From assembly GCA_963662155.1 (NCBI GenBank), contig OY759271.1, positions 33,512,333 to 33,576,332 on the forward strand: a stretch of 64,000 bases of DNA. Direction: 5' to 3'. Below, piece by piece: positions 13,301-28,379 of this stretch (positions within the stretch are counted from its first letter, which is position 1; every line of letters begins with the position of its first letter). This stretch comes from Lamellibrachia columna (lineage: Eukaryota; Annelida; Polychaeta; Sabellida; Siboglinidae). The translations under genes and the position numbers were made by a program. Below the pieces are notes generated by a model. The model searched no databases, was not told the origin of the DNA, and saw nothing but the letters and a program-made list of their open reading frames with translations.

Positions 13301-16300
13301 GGAGCATCGGGAACCACTGCACGACCAAGACCAATGTTGTGATGAATTCATGTTTTAAAAAATACGTATGTATGGTAGTTTACTACGTTGTGTGCCATAT
13401 GTAACTTTCATATAATATATAATGGTAATAATGGTAACCTTTATTTATATATTTATTCATGATTAACGGTTTAATGTGGTTACCATGTCGTTACCACAAT
13501 GTGGTTACCAACTGGTGTCTCTATAACATACAGCATTTGATGAGCAATTGTTATACTATTTTTGTTTTTACAAGCATTGCATAGTTATCCTTGCACCAAA
13601 ATTGTATTCATATAAAGTTGTTTGTGTGTTGCGAACACCCTTTTCATGGTTTGTTGTACTCACCGAATGGACTCTTGGCAACGACTCCATGGGACAATTC
13701 GGCTGGTTCACCGACTCCCACCTGGTTCTCGGCGCTCACTTGGAAGACGTACTCATTGCCAGCCACCAGTCGGGTCACCTTAAACTCACATGCGCCTGTC
13801 CTGCCGACCTGCGTGTAAGCACGTCGGTGCGGGTCGCGCTTCTCAACGATGTAACCCGTGATCTCACGACCACCGTCGCTTTCTGGTGGTGACCATTTCA
13901 ACGTGACAGTATTTTCTGTTACGCTGGTGACAGCAAAGTCTTTTGGTGCTCCTGGTCGGCCTGGGGGAGGATGCAATGAAACCAGTAGTAACGAATTAGT
14001 CGCAATAAAGCGGAAGAGGTGGATGACATGTTTTAGCAGGTGCAGTTGTAAGCCTGATATACCATGGAGCAGAACTGTCGTGCACATCTTCGCACACATA
14101 TCGACTTTAAATGATTATCTTCCTTGACGGCGCATGCTGAATGTAAAACAGTTTCTTGAAGCAGGTATACAGAGATCAGAATATGACAATCTTACTATGT
14201 CTCTTGTAACGGCACCGTAATTGAAAAACATATTTCTTAAAAATAATGAATATTATTTTTTATAATAGTGGACTGGGTGTGTGACACCAGGCTTCACCAT
14301 AATCGTGTTACTCCGTAAATAAAACGACAACTTACACAGAACGATGACACTGAGTGTCAGTGTTTCCTTCCCGTACGGGTTCTCCAGGTTCACGGTGTAT
14401 TTGCCTGCATTCTGTGCCTGGGCGTGTCCAATGCACAGCGACGTCATGTTGCGGATCGTGTCAACAGTCAGGTTCTTAGTGATGGGCACCGGGCCAGAGT
14501 TGAACTGCCAGGTGACCTTGGGCTGTGGATTCGCGTTGTACGGTATCTCAATGGAGATGGACTGGCCTTCTTTCAGAACCAGAGTCTCCTTGAAATCGTC
14601 CACTTTTATGGTTGGCGCAACTGTAGATACAAATCATATAAAAGTGTCTTCTTAAAATTGTTAATACAGAAATATAGTGTCTTATTTGTTTAACGTGTCA
14701 TACCTTTAGCTGAAACTTATTTTTGTTAAACAACTTATGCTACATATAAAATCTTATAAAACCATAGTTTACCAAACCATTATATGAAAAAGTTGAATAT
14801 AATTTCGTTGTTGAATATAATATGGTTAACATATGCTGTGTTGTTTTTCTTATTCTGCAGAAAAGCATGGATGATGTTGAATACAACAAAAAGTGTAATT
14901 TCTAGCAGTCAGGTTCTTAGTGATGTCAGTGTATGTATTAGATTGGAGAAAATATTTAAGCCTAGTTACCCTGTATGCACAGATTGGCTGTAGACTTGAT
15001 GGACTTCACCCTGACAGTGTAGTCAGCTTCATCCATGGTCTCAACATTCTTCAGTTCAAGTCTGTGTACACAGCCTTCAGTGGTGATGTCATATTTCCTA
15101 CTTGATCTGATTGGCTGCTCATCCTTGAACCACTGCACGGACAGTCGCGGCTTCGATACTTCACACTCAAATGTCACTGGTGTTGGCAACTTTGTCACCC
15201 TGACGTCCTTGAGGCCGCGTACAAACTCAATGTGCTCCTCTGAAAACAACAGTGCAGTTAAATATATCTGCATATCACCATTATTCAATATTATGTTATG
15301 CCATCACAAGTACATTTGTTTACTGCCATATGAAACACGTGATAGTCGTTTTGAAAATGAGCATACAAACTTACTGCAGTTATTTTGCCAATTTATGCGT
15401 TACAGTTGTTTGTATAATACTGACAAACTGAATTTGGTCTGATGTACTAGGATCTATGTTTACATAAGCCTAAAAATGGCAACATTCGATCAACTTAAGT
15501 CAGTGACAAATACAACGTTTCTAATGCCATATGCCATTATTAAATACATCATTATGAATAATTGTCCGTCAGTCAACCCTACCGTATTTTATTGGCTGCG
15601 ACGGCGCTGATGACTGACTGAGTCCAGCCTTGTTCTCAGCTATCACTCGGAACTCGTATTCTTCATCCGGTCTCAAATCCTTTACGGTGACCGTTGGCCG
15701 TGCGATTCTGACGCCTTCACCGATGTTTTCCCACCTCGCGTCGCTAACAGCCTTCCTCTGAACGATGTAGTTCGTCACGGGGCTGCGACCGTCCACATCT
15801 GGAGGCGCCGACCACGTTAGTGTGACCGTGTCGTCCGACATGTTCACGACTGGTTTAGTTGGTCGACCGGGCTTGGAGAACGGATCCCTTGCTGTGAGTA
15901 CTCCCGTTGTCTTCGACGGTTTGCTGATACCCGCCTCGTTCTCCGCGACGACACGGAACTCATAGTCCTCGTTCTCAATGAGGTCTTTGATGGTGCATGT
16001 GGGTGTCGTGAGGGCGACTCGGTTAACGCGAGTCCACCGTGAGCTGTAGCCTTGCCGTCGCTCTACGTAGTATCCGGTTACCGGGGAGCCGCCGTCAAAC
16101 TCCGGCTTCTCCCACGTCAAAGTCACCCCGGCTCGGTTGAGGTCGTCGACTTGAAGCTTGCCAGGAGATGCTGGTTCACCTACACCAATCAGAACTCACC
16201 ATTGTCACCTCACCGTTATGTGTGAGAACATTGTATACTGAACTAAGACAGTTTGAGTGACAAGTTTAACAATTGAAATTAAGGGAACGTAACAGCAAAT

Positions 16301-19300
16301 TAAGGGAAAGTAACAGTAAGTTACATACACGAGGCGGGTATCGGTAAACCGTCGAAGACAACGGAACTAAGATAGTTTAAGTGAAAAGTTTAACAATTGA
16401 CATTAAGGGAAAGTAACAGTAAGTTACATAATTCTAAACACGGTGTTTTAGAGTTAATAAGAATACCATTATGTGGGCAAGAAGAATTGTGTAACCCATT
16501 TTGAAACAGTAGAACATGTTGAATTAGTCACTCAACTGTTTTATGTTTGGATATGTTTAGGTACTACTATAAGGTTTGTTAAAACGGATCAACTTACCGT
16601 ATATATAATATATTGCATATACGTAATAACTGATGTCTCTGGCATAATTAATTTTCCAAAACACTTACCAAATGGCAGCTTTGCTGTAACGCTGTTTTTC
16701 AGCTCGATGAATTCGCCCTGCCCGATTGCGTTTTCGGCTGCCACACGGAACATGTACTCGGTGCCTTCAAAGAGCTTGCCAATCTTTGCCTTGAGCGTGC
16801 TTCCCCCGACACAGCCGGCACCAGTCCACAATGTGCGGCTGGCGTCACGTTTCTCAATCACAAAGCCTGTGATCGGAGCGCCACCGTCAGATTGAGGGGT
16901 ATCCCACGCCAGGCTAATGTACTCCTTGTGTTGGTCGGTGACACGAAGGTTCTCCGGCACGGCTGGTGCACCTGTAAATGCAATGATTAAGTGCATTTAT
17001 CAGTGAATTTATTATATATCTTTTCGTGAGCCTCATTGCCATATGTGGGCTCAAAGAGCGTAAGTAATGCAGAAGGCTGGTGTAAAAAAATCGATGACTC
17101 ATCCCTTAACAAAATAAATATTTCCTTGTTTAACACAGTTTATATCAATTTGCCTTCCGAAGCCCCCCCCCCGAAACCAAACATTTGATCATAATGAATA
17201 TAATAATTCTCTTTGAACCATGTTGCTCAAGTAATGTACTATGGAAAACGTAACTTTTTAATTATACATTTGACAATCCTCATAAAAAAGAAGACTAAAG
17301 AGTAATATATAAAATCGTTAGCAGCGATGGAGACCCTTACATTATACAGAATATTGCTTTTCACTAATATTGGCTATGCAATTAACCAATATATGTGCTA
17401 GACACAAGTGTCCATATGTTTGCTGTATTATCATCGTCATCAGTTTGATAAGATAGTAAAAAAAAAATTATTCACCAATAATAATCATTATCATCTTCAT
17501 CAGTTTGATAAGATAATAAATGATTTTGGCTCATCAAAAGTTATTATTATCATGGTCATCAGTTGTGTAAGATAATATATGAGTTAAACTCACCAATAAT
17601 TACTATTATCATCGTCATCAGGTTTATAAGATGATACATGATTTTGACTCACCAATAATTACTATTATCATCGTCATTAGTTTTACAAGATAATATATGA
17701 TTTTGACTCACCAAGAATAACTATTATCATCATCATCATCATCATTATGTTTATAAGATAACATATGATTTTGACTCACCAATAATTACTATTATCATCG
17801 CCATTAGTTTTATAAGATAATAGATGATTTTGACTCACCAAGAAGAGTCACATCAAACTGTGCTGCGTCACTTCCGACCTTGTTCTCTGCCACGAGTTTG
17901 AATCGGCCTATGTTGTCCGCACGAGCCCGACGTACAGTCAGGACTGAGTGGGTCTTGTCACCTTCGACGGTCGTGCCATTGGTCAGACTGACTGGCTCGT
18001 CATTCATGTACCACGTCACCTTAGGCGCTGGTACGCCAGCTACACTCGCCTCCAGAGTGAGGCTCTTTCCGACCTTCACCTGTTGTTTGCGTTGGAATCT
18101 CAGGTCAATTTCGACCACCGGTGCCACTGGAAGAAAGACGACAACGCGTTGTATTATATATAGATCACAATCAGTAGATTACAATAGATAAACCTATATA
18201 TGAATTATCGGTGTATCGAATACATTAATTAGAAGACTGTAATAATAAAGTAGCATCGATAGGACTATAATTAAGGGTTGGTTTAATATTAACCAGCCAA
18301 GATTACTGACAAATTACCATCGCTTTGTTTGAAAGCGAAATACACAGGTAAATCTTTATTAAGAATCCCAAAAAGCCAATGGCTTCTTTATGAGACATCT
18401 GGAGATTGTTGGCTTGGATAGCAATCTTGCGAACATCTTGATAAATCAATTCATTCAAAACCTATTTTAAAAATACTGTCTGAATATCTATTTTGAAGTT
18501 AGTAAACTCACCAACATTGTTTGTAATTATAATAATAACATTATTAAAATTACAATAAAACCCAATACAATTGCCAGAATAAAAACTAAGGAAAGTGCGC
18601 CACTGATGTCACAACTAAATAATAATCCGTAAGGATATATAATATTATGCTTACTCTGGACATCAAGTGTTGCCTCCGACTGTACACGGCCAATCTTGTT
18701 GGCCGCCTCGACGCGATATGTTGCCGCGTCATGTGGTTCGGTCGGGTGTATGACGAGTTGGGCAATTTCGCCCATGTAGCTCATCTCGTATTTGGAACTC
18801 TCGCGTATTTCCCGTGAGTCTCGGTACCAGTGGATCTGAGCTGATGGACTTCCGGCTGAAATCATGCACTGCAGGACGGCTTCCTTCGGACTGACAACTG
18901 TCTGATCATCAAGGGGCTCCATGATTTTTGGTTTTGTACCGACTGAAACACATTGGAACATATTCAATGGAAAAATCGGTTATGGGTGCGCGGTGGTACA
19001 ATACACTATAATATAACAAACATAGAACGACTGTGCACTGCTGCAAGTTTGTACATTGATTCAGATTGTACTGAATACTGGAAACTGAAGTGTAACTATA
19101 TAATATAATTACAGATTACTGTAAGGCTGTACACTAACTATGACATTGCATTAAAGAACCATAAGTAGCACAGTTAGACAAATACGCCACTTTTAAATAA
19201 TATTTTAGTTATAAACATGCATTAATGTATGGCCTATAACTGGCTAAATGTTATAAATGTTATATAGTATAATTTTATCTTCAACTGAGATACATGTCCA

Positions 19301-20410
19301 TTCCAAATTGCAAGGTTATCTTTTCAGCAATATTTTAGCATAAGCCATGAACAAATAATGAAGAGCAGAAGAAAACGCGCTTGAACATAAACGTGCAACG
19401 TTTTAATAATAAACGCTATAAATATCACCAGAGGACGAACGTATATTCTAAAACATTAACATTCTCCAATAACATTTGTAGCTAGAAACGGGTTTGTGCA
19501 GGATATACAAGAGGAGTAAGCTAGAGCGAGACATACATACCAATTGGTTCTTCTGCCTTGACTGGACTGCTGTTGTTGGAGAAGGCCCCGACTCCAGCCT
19601 TGTTGTGTGCGGCCACACGGAACTCGTACACCGTGTCTTCCACGAGGCTCTTCACCGTGAAGCTCGTATTGGGCGCTGGCTCAGGCGTTGCTGACAACCA
19701 TTTGAATGCTCCCTCCGCACGGTACTCAACAACATACCCGTCCACCGGACACCCTCCATCGCTGTCAGGGCGTGTCCAGTTCAGGGTCACTGAGGTCGGT
19801 GATACACTGGAGATCTGAGGTACGCCGGGTTTTCCTGGTTTATCTACAAGAATATGGCAACGCAACGTTGTTAGAGAGGTATACCAATGAAACACACGGA
19901 AAATCATTGATGTCACATGTCAATAAAGTTACAATACCAATAAGTATAACAAGTATATTAGCTTAAACATATAATCGTTAACCTGAAATAAAGGGATTGG
20001 TTAATGCAAACATACTGACCGACGAATAAGCTATTATTATAACAACAAATTATCATATCAATATATCAAGAAACTACATTTACCCCACGGATCTTTGGCA
20101 ACGAACGGCTGACACGCTGGGCTGGGTTTGCTGAGACCAATCTTGTTCTCAGCTAATACCCTGAACTCATACTTGGTGCCTTCCATCAGGTCTTGGATGG
20201 TGAATGATGTTGACGTCACTCTCCTCTTCAGCGGCAACCAATGCAGACCCGTGCGCCGCTCGATCACGTATCCAGTGATGGGAGCGCCACCGTCGCTTGC
20301 AGGCGGTTGCCATGACAGCACGCACGACGTACTGCACACCTCTGACACGGTAGGAACAGCCGGGGCTTCTGGCACGGCTACAAGCAAGGTGAACTTGAAA
20401 GTTGCTCTAC

Positions 20411-20454
<44 letters not shown>

Positions 20455-23400
20455 GATTAGCAAATGGTATACTAAAATTTATAACAAACATACTCTGATC
20501 ATGTAAACGAAATTCACCCCCACATTTCACTAAAAGTGTAACATGTTCTACATATAATGACATACCAAACTGGCTCTTCGGGATGACAAGGTCCCGTAGT
20601 TCGACTGGCTCACTGGTGCCCACCCTGTTCTGCGCCTTCACGCAGAACGAGTACTCCTTGCCCTCCACCAACTTCTGGACATAGGCCTCGCACTGCTCGC
20701 CTGGCGTTGTGCCGACCGTCTGCCACATGCGACGTACACCTTCACGTTTCTCCACCACATAGGCGGTGATGTCACACCCCCCAGTGCTGTCGGGTGGCGC
20801 CCACTGCAGGGTCACTGTGTTATCCGTCAACCCCTTCACCCTCAGGTTGTTAGGTGGACCCGGCTTGTCTGTAATATCCAAGGTGTATATGAGACGTGCA
20901 CAACTATTTCGTTTTTAAATAAATATTGCAATATTTACACTTGGCCACACTTATACATCTTAGCATCATGTGACATGTGTATGAAATAACGTTGCCTATT
21001 ATATCTATATTACATTACACAGCTAGCTTTGCCTGCCATCATCAAGAATATCCGTTATACATAAATTAACATAATAAATATATTTTTTAATAGAACTTAG
21101 GTAAAACTGAATATAAATTACAGTTTTCTTACAGATTCTGCACAAAACAACACAAAGTGTATCCTGAAGCAAGTAGATTCCCACTTACCAATAACTTGGA
21201 CTTTGACTGTAGCAGTCACCTTGCCGTGTGGGTTTTCAATGACGACACTGTAACTGCCGGTGTCGCCACGTTCAGCTCGGCTGATGGTCAACGCTGTCAT
21301 GCTGTAGATAGTCTCGTGCGTCATACGGTGGGGGTTTGGCAGTTTGCCGCCATTGTACTGCCACGTGATCTTTGGCGCGGGATGGCACGTGAACGGAACC
21401 TCAATGATGGCCGACTTGTTCGCGTTCACAATGATCGTGTCTTCTAGTTTCTTATCGATCATTATCTTTGGTGGAGCTGAGAGGATATACAATGGTATAT
21501 TTATCACCGGTACATAACACAGTGACAAATATGCTTGCATGCTGTGCGTCATTGTAATTTGAACGGACAATAATAATAATAATCAAAACTAACAAAATAA
21601 ACAAACCAATCGACAGGATGTGTAGTTTAAAACACATTTTGATTACGTTTGCGTGTCTTTGTTAATAATATAATGCAGTGTTTCTTAACCTTTTTGGGTC
21701 ACGGACCCCTTTGAGAATCTAAAGAAATCTATGGATCCCCAGAAAAATTAACATAAACTGGAAGGAACTCGACGAAATAATAAATGTTTGCTCCCAGTTC
21801 ACGGACCCCCTGAAGCCCTTCCATGGACCCCTAGGTGGTCCATGGACCACCAGTTAAGAACCCCCTATATAATGCTTAGCGATTCTTGTTTGTTCGAGTG
21901 CCTCACGGTTTAGGCGCTAGACGTTCTTCTTATTATTAGTATTATTATATTATATTAAAAGGTTTTAATACAATTAAAACAGGAAAATTATACAATACAC
22001 TACTGTGCCGTACCATTTTTCAAGAACGTACTATTGTGCTATGTGACTTTGTGTTATGTAACAGTTCCTTTACCATGACTCTATTTATAAAAATATCTAA
22101 AATAAGTAACGAAACAGTAGAGGTTAAAGTATGCATTGTTCAGCTGCATCTCTATGTAGGCGGATGTCGTTTTACACTGCAATCTTAAATATATAAATGT
22201 ATACCTTCTATCGTAAGCTTTGCTTCTGAGTGGATTTTCTGGAAATGCACGGAGTATTCGCCAGCATCGCGTCCATCAGCGTCGTTGATAGTGAGCGTGT
22301 GTACGCAGCCCTTACATGCGATGTCGTATTTGTCGGACCGTTTCACCAAACGACCATTCTTATACCAATCAACAGCTAACTGTGGCGCTGACAATTCACA
22401 TTCAAACGTCACAGTGTCTGGGATCTTCTTTGTGTGCTGGTCTTGCAGAGTGCGCACAAACGCGTAACTCTCTTCTGTCGGGGCAAGAAGAATAGTTATG
22501 AGCTCACTGTCAATTAATTTAGTGACATCCTTTTCCAAACAATTTAATATGTTGTACTTGTATTTAACAAGCTAAGGGTAGGACTAAAATATGGACATGG
22601 CCACGTAAGAAAGTTTGTGGCGATAACAATGATCAAAATGTAAGTTTTATTGCAACTAATAAGACATCTAAAACATTACACACAATAATACAATTAAATT
22701 AAAGCTACTGTACTGTCATAAGAATGGTCACAATGATACGCTTTCCACTGTAATAACATATTCCTTAATATTTCCCGAGTGCCAACTTCTTAATCAATAT
22801 AGAATATTTGGAAGTATAAATGTGTTAATGAGTTTCAGTTATTTGCTATTTACTAACACTACACTATAAAGTTATGTTCACTATTAATATGTACATGTTA
22901 CTTTGATATTGGGGAAAAGTGATTAATAAGTAATACGCTTCTACTTTCGATTTTCCATTTGAATTACATGCGTTTAAAATGTGTATATTTGTATTTTTAT
23001 TTGGAAATAAAGAATTGAATTTAATTGAATTCCAATATACACTGACAACGTTAGTAATTTAAATGACAAAGGGTGACACCATGAAAAAGATGTCCTTACC
23101 ATACTTGACACTGCTGAGCAGGTCGGACGGTGCACTTTGTCCCGCCTTGTTCTCTGCTATTATTCTGAAATCGTACTCCGAGCCAGGCTTCAGGCCACGC
23201 ACATTGTACGACAGACCTGTCACCTTGTCAGCCACTGTATTCCAGTGGAACGTCCTCGCAGGCCGCATCTCAACCACATAGTTAGTGATAGGACTGTTGC
23301 CGTCATCCTCCGGGGCTGTCCACGACAGCTTCGCTGCATCCTTCGTGAGTTCCGTCACGGTCGGCCGGCCAGGCGCGCTCGGTTTATCATAAGGCTCCTT

Positions 23401-24641
23401 TGCAATGACCAGGTCGGATATCTTGCACGGCTGGCTCATTCCCGCAGCGTTCTCTGCCATGACACGGAAATCGTACTCGCCGAACTCAACGAGGTCTTTC
23501 ACGGTGAACGTCGGCTGCTTCAGCGGGGTCTTGTTCACCTTCAGCCAACGCGTGCTGTAGGCCGGCTGCTGGTACTCGACGAAGTAGCCAGTGACGGGAG
23601 AGCCGCCGTCAAACTCGGGCGCCTTCCAACTGAGCACACAGGCCGACTTGCTCACTTCGTCCACTGTCAGCTTGCGTGGCGCTGCTGGTGGTTCTGTAGT
23701 ACACAAGGCGCAACACATTCGCATTGAGTCAATCATATATAACTTACATCTTTTGTTTGGGTGACAATATTCCTCGGGATATTTTCCACAAATAACTCCC
23801 TGAACCATATCCTCACGTGACTAATCCCATCAATAATGACCTGGAGCAATATCCTAGACAATAGCATATACCAACCTAAGACAGTGTTCCCATATCGCAT
23901 ATATTTAACCATACATTCGATAACCACTTAAACAGACGATGGAATTGGCGCAATTAACCCTAAAACGTGTTTCCAAAGATCGCAACGATAGGAATTTGGA
24001 ACCACGGTCTCTAATATAGGAGACCAAAGTTATAACCATCGTAGCATAATGATAAATTATTGCACAACTGTTAACATATTGAAACAAATATTCATTGACG
24101 TACCGTATGGCAGCTTTGCGGTGACAGCTTTGCTTAGCTCTGCTGGTTCCCCGACGCCAATCTTGTTTTCAGCGGCTACCCGGAAATAGTAGTCGTTGCC
24201 CTCTATCAGGTGGGACACCTTGAACGTGAACGTGTCTCCATCAACCCGACCGGCATTCAACCAGGACGTCTTCATCGCGTCTCGCTTCTCCACATTATAC
24301 GACTTGACCGGCATGCCGCCATCTGTTTCAGGCGCCTCCCACTTGAGGGCGACGCTGTCTTTGTGCACATCCGTCACGCACAGGTTCTCTGGCGCAGACG
24401 GTTTGCCTGGAAGATAATACATTTCCACAATAGAAAGACACCCCTTGTGGGCACTTGCGTAGGGGATAACCAGGAGTTAAATTGGATGAAAACGCAGTGC
24501 ATTACCTTGGTTTTTGTCTTTGCACACATGCAAAAGATTACATTTGTTTTTAACTTTCGAGAAGTATACTTAGAGATTCCGCAGTTTCGGTGCCAGTGAT
24601 GTGTTTAATTCCTACATAAATTAACATTAATGCGAATATCC

Positions 24642-24719
<78 letters not shown>

Positions 24720-27700
24720 ATATATAATACAGTACGTCGTTTAAATAAACAGCTGTGTGTTCCATATTCACGTTCATATAGACTTACCTATGACAACTAC
24801 AGTGAAGTCCGCTGAGCCAACCCCAGCCTCGTTCTGCGCTGTTACGGTGTACTTGCCAGCGTTGGTAGGGTTGCTGCCCTTGGCTGTTAACTTAGAGCTA
24901 TCTGGTGTGCTTTCAATGGTGACATTCCTGCATACGTCCGCTGGCTTGCCATTCAACATCCAGCTGACGGCCGGCTTGGGAGAGCCAGAGACGTTCACTT
25001 GGAGTATGAGCAGGGAGCCGGCTTTCACCGACTGGGTGGAGTCCAGCTTCTTGTCGTAGTCTATCTTTGGAACAGCTGTAAGGATTCGACAACCATGGTC
25101 AGTCAAAAAGGGGAAATCTCAGATGGGAAGTAGTAAGTAAGTAATACACAATATCATCGCTTGTTTTTGCCATCAAGTCGAACTAAATATTAAAATTAGA
25201 AATGTATTATCCAACCGAAAGTTTTGAGGACTGCTGTATATAAAACCACGCACAAATACTAAATCCATCACGCGGAAAAATATAACCCATATCCAACTGA
25301 ATTTATATAAATGCAAGGAATTTAAATGTGGTGGCATATTCTTGTGGTATATGATATTCACAATGATGTGGCGATCTCGTTTTTCTATAATAATGATAAA
25401 AAAAATATTTCCACAAAAACAAACAACTCATTGAAGCCTTTGTGCAAATAACCAATATGTTGTAATTACCATCACGTGACTTTAAAGCCTACGTTAACTC
25501 TACTCGTAACGTACGAAACTTACTATGAACAGTGAGTGTAGCCTCCGTTTCAACACGAGCAACGCGGTTGTCCGCCTCGCATCTGTACCGTCCGGCATCA
25601 CCCAATTCCGTGTTGTTGATCACAAGCGAAGCATCACCACCAGTGTAGGACATGTTGTACTTCTTGTTGGGCTTCAACTGACGATTATCCCGGTACCAGG
25701 TAAGTGTAGGTTCTGGGCTACCCGGAGCGATCTCACATTTCAACGTGACCGGGTTTGGAGCCACTACCTTCGTGTCCTTTAGACGCGTCAACAGTTCGGG
25801 CTTAGTGCCAACTGAAAAATAGTTATACGTTTAGCTTGATTTGCAACAACATACTATTGACTATTAGACGTAAGTACATATTAAAAATGCACAAAACATT
25901 AAATACGGCAACGGAGCATTAAATTACATATAAATAAATGAATAAATAAAAATAATTAGGCCCGTACCTGCATGGTGATATTTAAAAAGGCACTGGTACA
26001 ATGTTAGTATAAATTACCACTACCTCTTGGATATTGGGAAAGTATCACATGAATTCGTATACATTAGGATTTTTTAACGAACGTTGTTGGTCGTAGTTAG
26101 CGTAACTGCATACATTAGTTGGAACAACTTAAGTTCTTATGAACTAATAATGGCGAGATATACATCCAACAATTCCTGATATCACAACACAACAAAGTGC
26201 TCAACACAGCTGTGCTTAAGTAATTCTAAAGAACGTTGTATTACTATGCCACAACGCAGTTGTTTATAAAAACCCTAGCGACGTTCAACGATGAACTTAC
26301 CAACTCTCTCCTCGGCTTTTACTGGCGATGTATTCTCCGAGTAGGCGCCTGTTCCAGCCTTGTTCTCGGCTGCCACGCGGAACTCGTAGACGGTGTTCTC
26401 TTTGAGACTCTTCACGGTGAACTTGGTCTCGTCCATGTTGTCCCTGTTGGCTCGCGTCCACTTGTACAGACCCTCCTCGCGGTACTCCACGCAGTAGTTG
26501 AAGATCGGACTGCCTCCGTCGCTCCTTGGTGGCTCCCACGAGAGGGAGATCTTGGTCTTGTTAACATCGACGATCTGGGGCACGCCAGGTTTGTCTGGCT
26601 TACCTGGGTAACAACAATAGAGGCATTGCATCATAGAAGTTGAATGAGATGTGCCTAACTAATATAATTAATACAAAAAGGCATGTTGCAGAATTAGGAT
26701 GGGTTTAGACAGTCACTATCATCAGTAAACGTGTATTTGTGTGTCGCCGAAATGACAAATGACCACAATAAGTAGTAGCACTAGGGGAAATAGACTGCGC
26801 TATACGCCGAGGGGATATTAATGATGATGTGCCCCACATGGAGCGTAGCTGAAGCTACGTGAAGAACCGCCAATGGGAGAGAAGGACAAAGACTATCGGA
26901 CAAAATGCACGCTGCATTCCCAACGGGGGCACCTGATTTCCAGAGGGATCTACAACAGTTTATAAATATAAATATGCCAATAGTTAGTAGTGTTGTGACC
27001 AACATTATTGTTTTATTTGAACGAATAAAACATTATAATAATGCATTCATGTCACAGTGCAGATAAACATGTTTAAGATTATCAGAAAGTGTATTGTTTC
27101 CAGCACGCATAAAAGTTACACAACACAAATTTAGCAAAAACACATGTATCCATAATATTCATTTTAAGACACACATTTACAAAACTACAAATGACTTACC
27201 CCACGGGTCCTTTGCTATGACCGGTTCAGAAGCTGGCCCTGCTGGTCCTAGGCCAACCTTGTTCATCGCAATGACACGGAACTGATACTCGTTGTCTTGA
27301 ATCAGTTCAGTCACCCGATGACAGCACTTCTCTGTGATGGCATCCCGGGTGATGCGGATCCAGCGGCCGGTTCGACCGCTGCTACGCTCCACGTAGTAAC
27401 CAGTGATTGGGGCTCCTCCGTCGAAGTCTGGCGGACTCCAGGTCAACGCACACGAGTCACTGAACACGTCAGTGACGACGGGGGCTGACGGCGCTCCAGG
27501 CGCATCTGACGGACCAAAGAAAGCAATAGTCAGGGCTTGTGATTACGAATACCTTAAGGACCAACGTAGGTGGGTTTCCACACATTAGTACTCACAGGAA
27601 CACATGAATGATTAAAATTAGGTATGCATATATAAAAGCCAACATTTTCACCCTAAATTCCATGTGTTTAACATTGGCCCAAACAACATGCAACAATCAA

Positions 27701-28305
27701 ACCACACCCATGGCAATGTCGCCAGTTTTATTAATGCGGCCAGCTTTGCGAATACAATAAATTATTTTTTTAACAAATTTTTCACGTCTGGAAAGTAAAG
27801 TTTGATACAATAATTTCCATATGTCACTACATACAGCGCACGCAAAAATACCTTGTGTATTTTACAGACGTTACATTTCCCAAGCGCAAAAGAGAATGGT
27901 TTCTGTAAATTTTCCACTTACCAAATTGACTTTTGGGGATGACAGTTTGTGATAATTCGGCAAACTCTCCCACTCCAATGCTGTTCTCTGCGGCAACACG
28001 GAACACGTACTGTGCTCCTTCAGTTAGCAGTGGTACTGTGTACTGGCACTCCTCCGTCACGTCCACAGATCCTACTCGCTGCCACGCCCTTCTGACACCC
28101 TCGCGAGCCTCCAGCACATAGTTGGTCAGCTCGCTGCCACCGTCAGAATCCGGCTCGTTCCACTTGAGCGACACCGAGTTCTGCGTGACGCCCGTTACCT
28201 TCAGGTTTCTCGGTGCACCTGGCTTGTCTGCATCAATAAATATATTGTTTAAAATGATTAAATATACATTACTATTTAACACATAATATTTTGAAATATC
28301 TGAAA

Positions 28306-28379
<74 letters not shown>

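Larger units (their letters stand above)
7835..15582 (-). other. Introns of the U7 region
   Basis: Stretches: 7835-8766, 9070-9545, 9849-10237, 10529-10985, 11159-11792, 11908-12418, 12725-13013, 13317-13663, 13961-14335, 14621-14969 and 15240-15582. Contents I can name are a SINE at 7870-8202, AT-rich trinucleotide sequence at 9073-9163, a GT/GC array at 10547-10600 and a CT tract at 12868-12925. The other introns hold nothing I recognise. Confidence 0.6.
16180..23099 (-). other. Introns of the U6 region
   Basis: Stretches: 16180-16668, 16972-17838, 18127-18654, 18943-19540, 19844-20083, 20378-20565, 20869-21188, 21477-22204 and 22475-23099. Contents I can name: a direct repeat at 16242-16433, the 59-bp tandem array at 17416-17838, a (TA)n array at 20412-20452, a hAT-like MITE at 21676-21866 and a LINE-tail-like piece at 22988-23035. 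The others are plain AT-rich introns. Confidence 0.6.

Noticed and set aside
17416..17838. Regular ~59-bp repeats as a CRISPR array
   Set aside because: The whole unit is repeated with no variable spacers, in a eukaryotic intron abutting a splice site.
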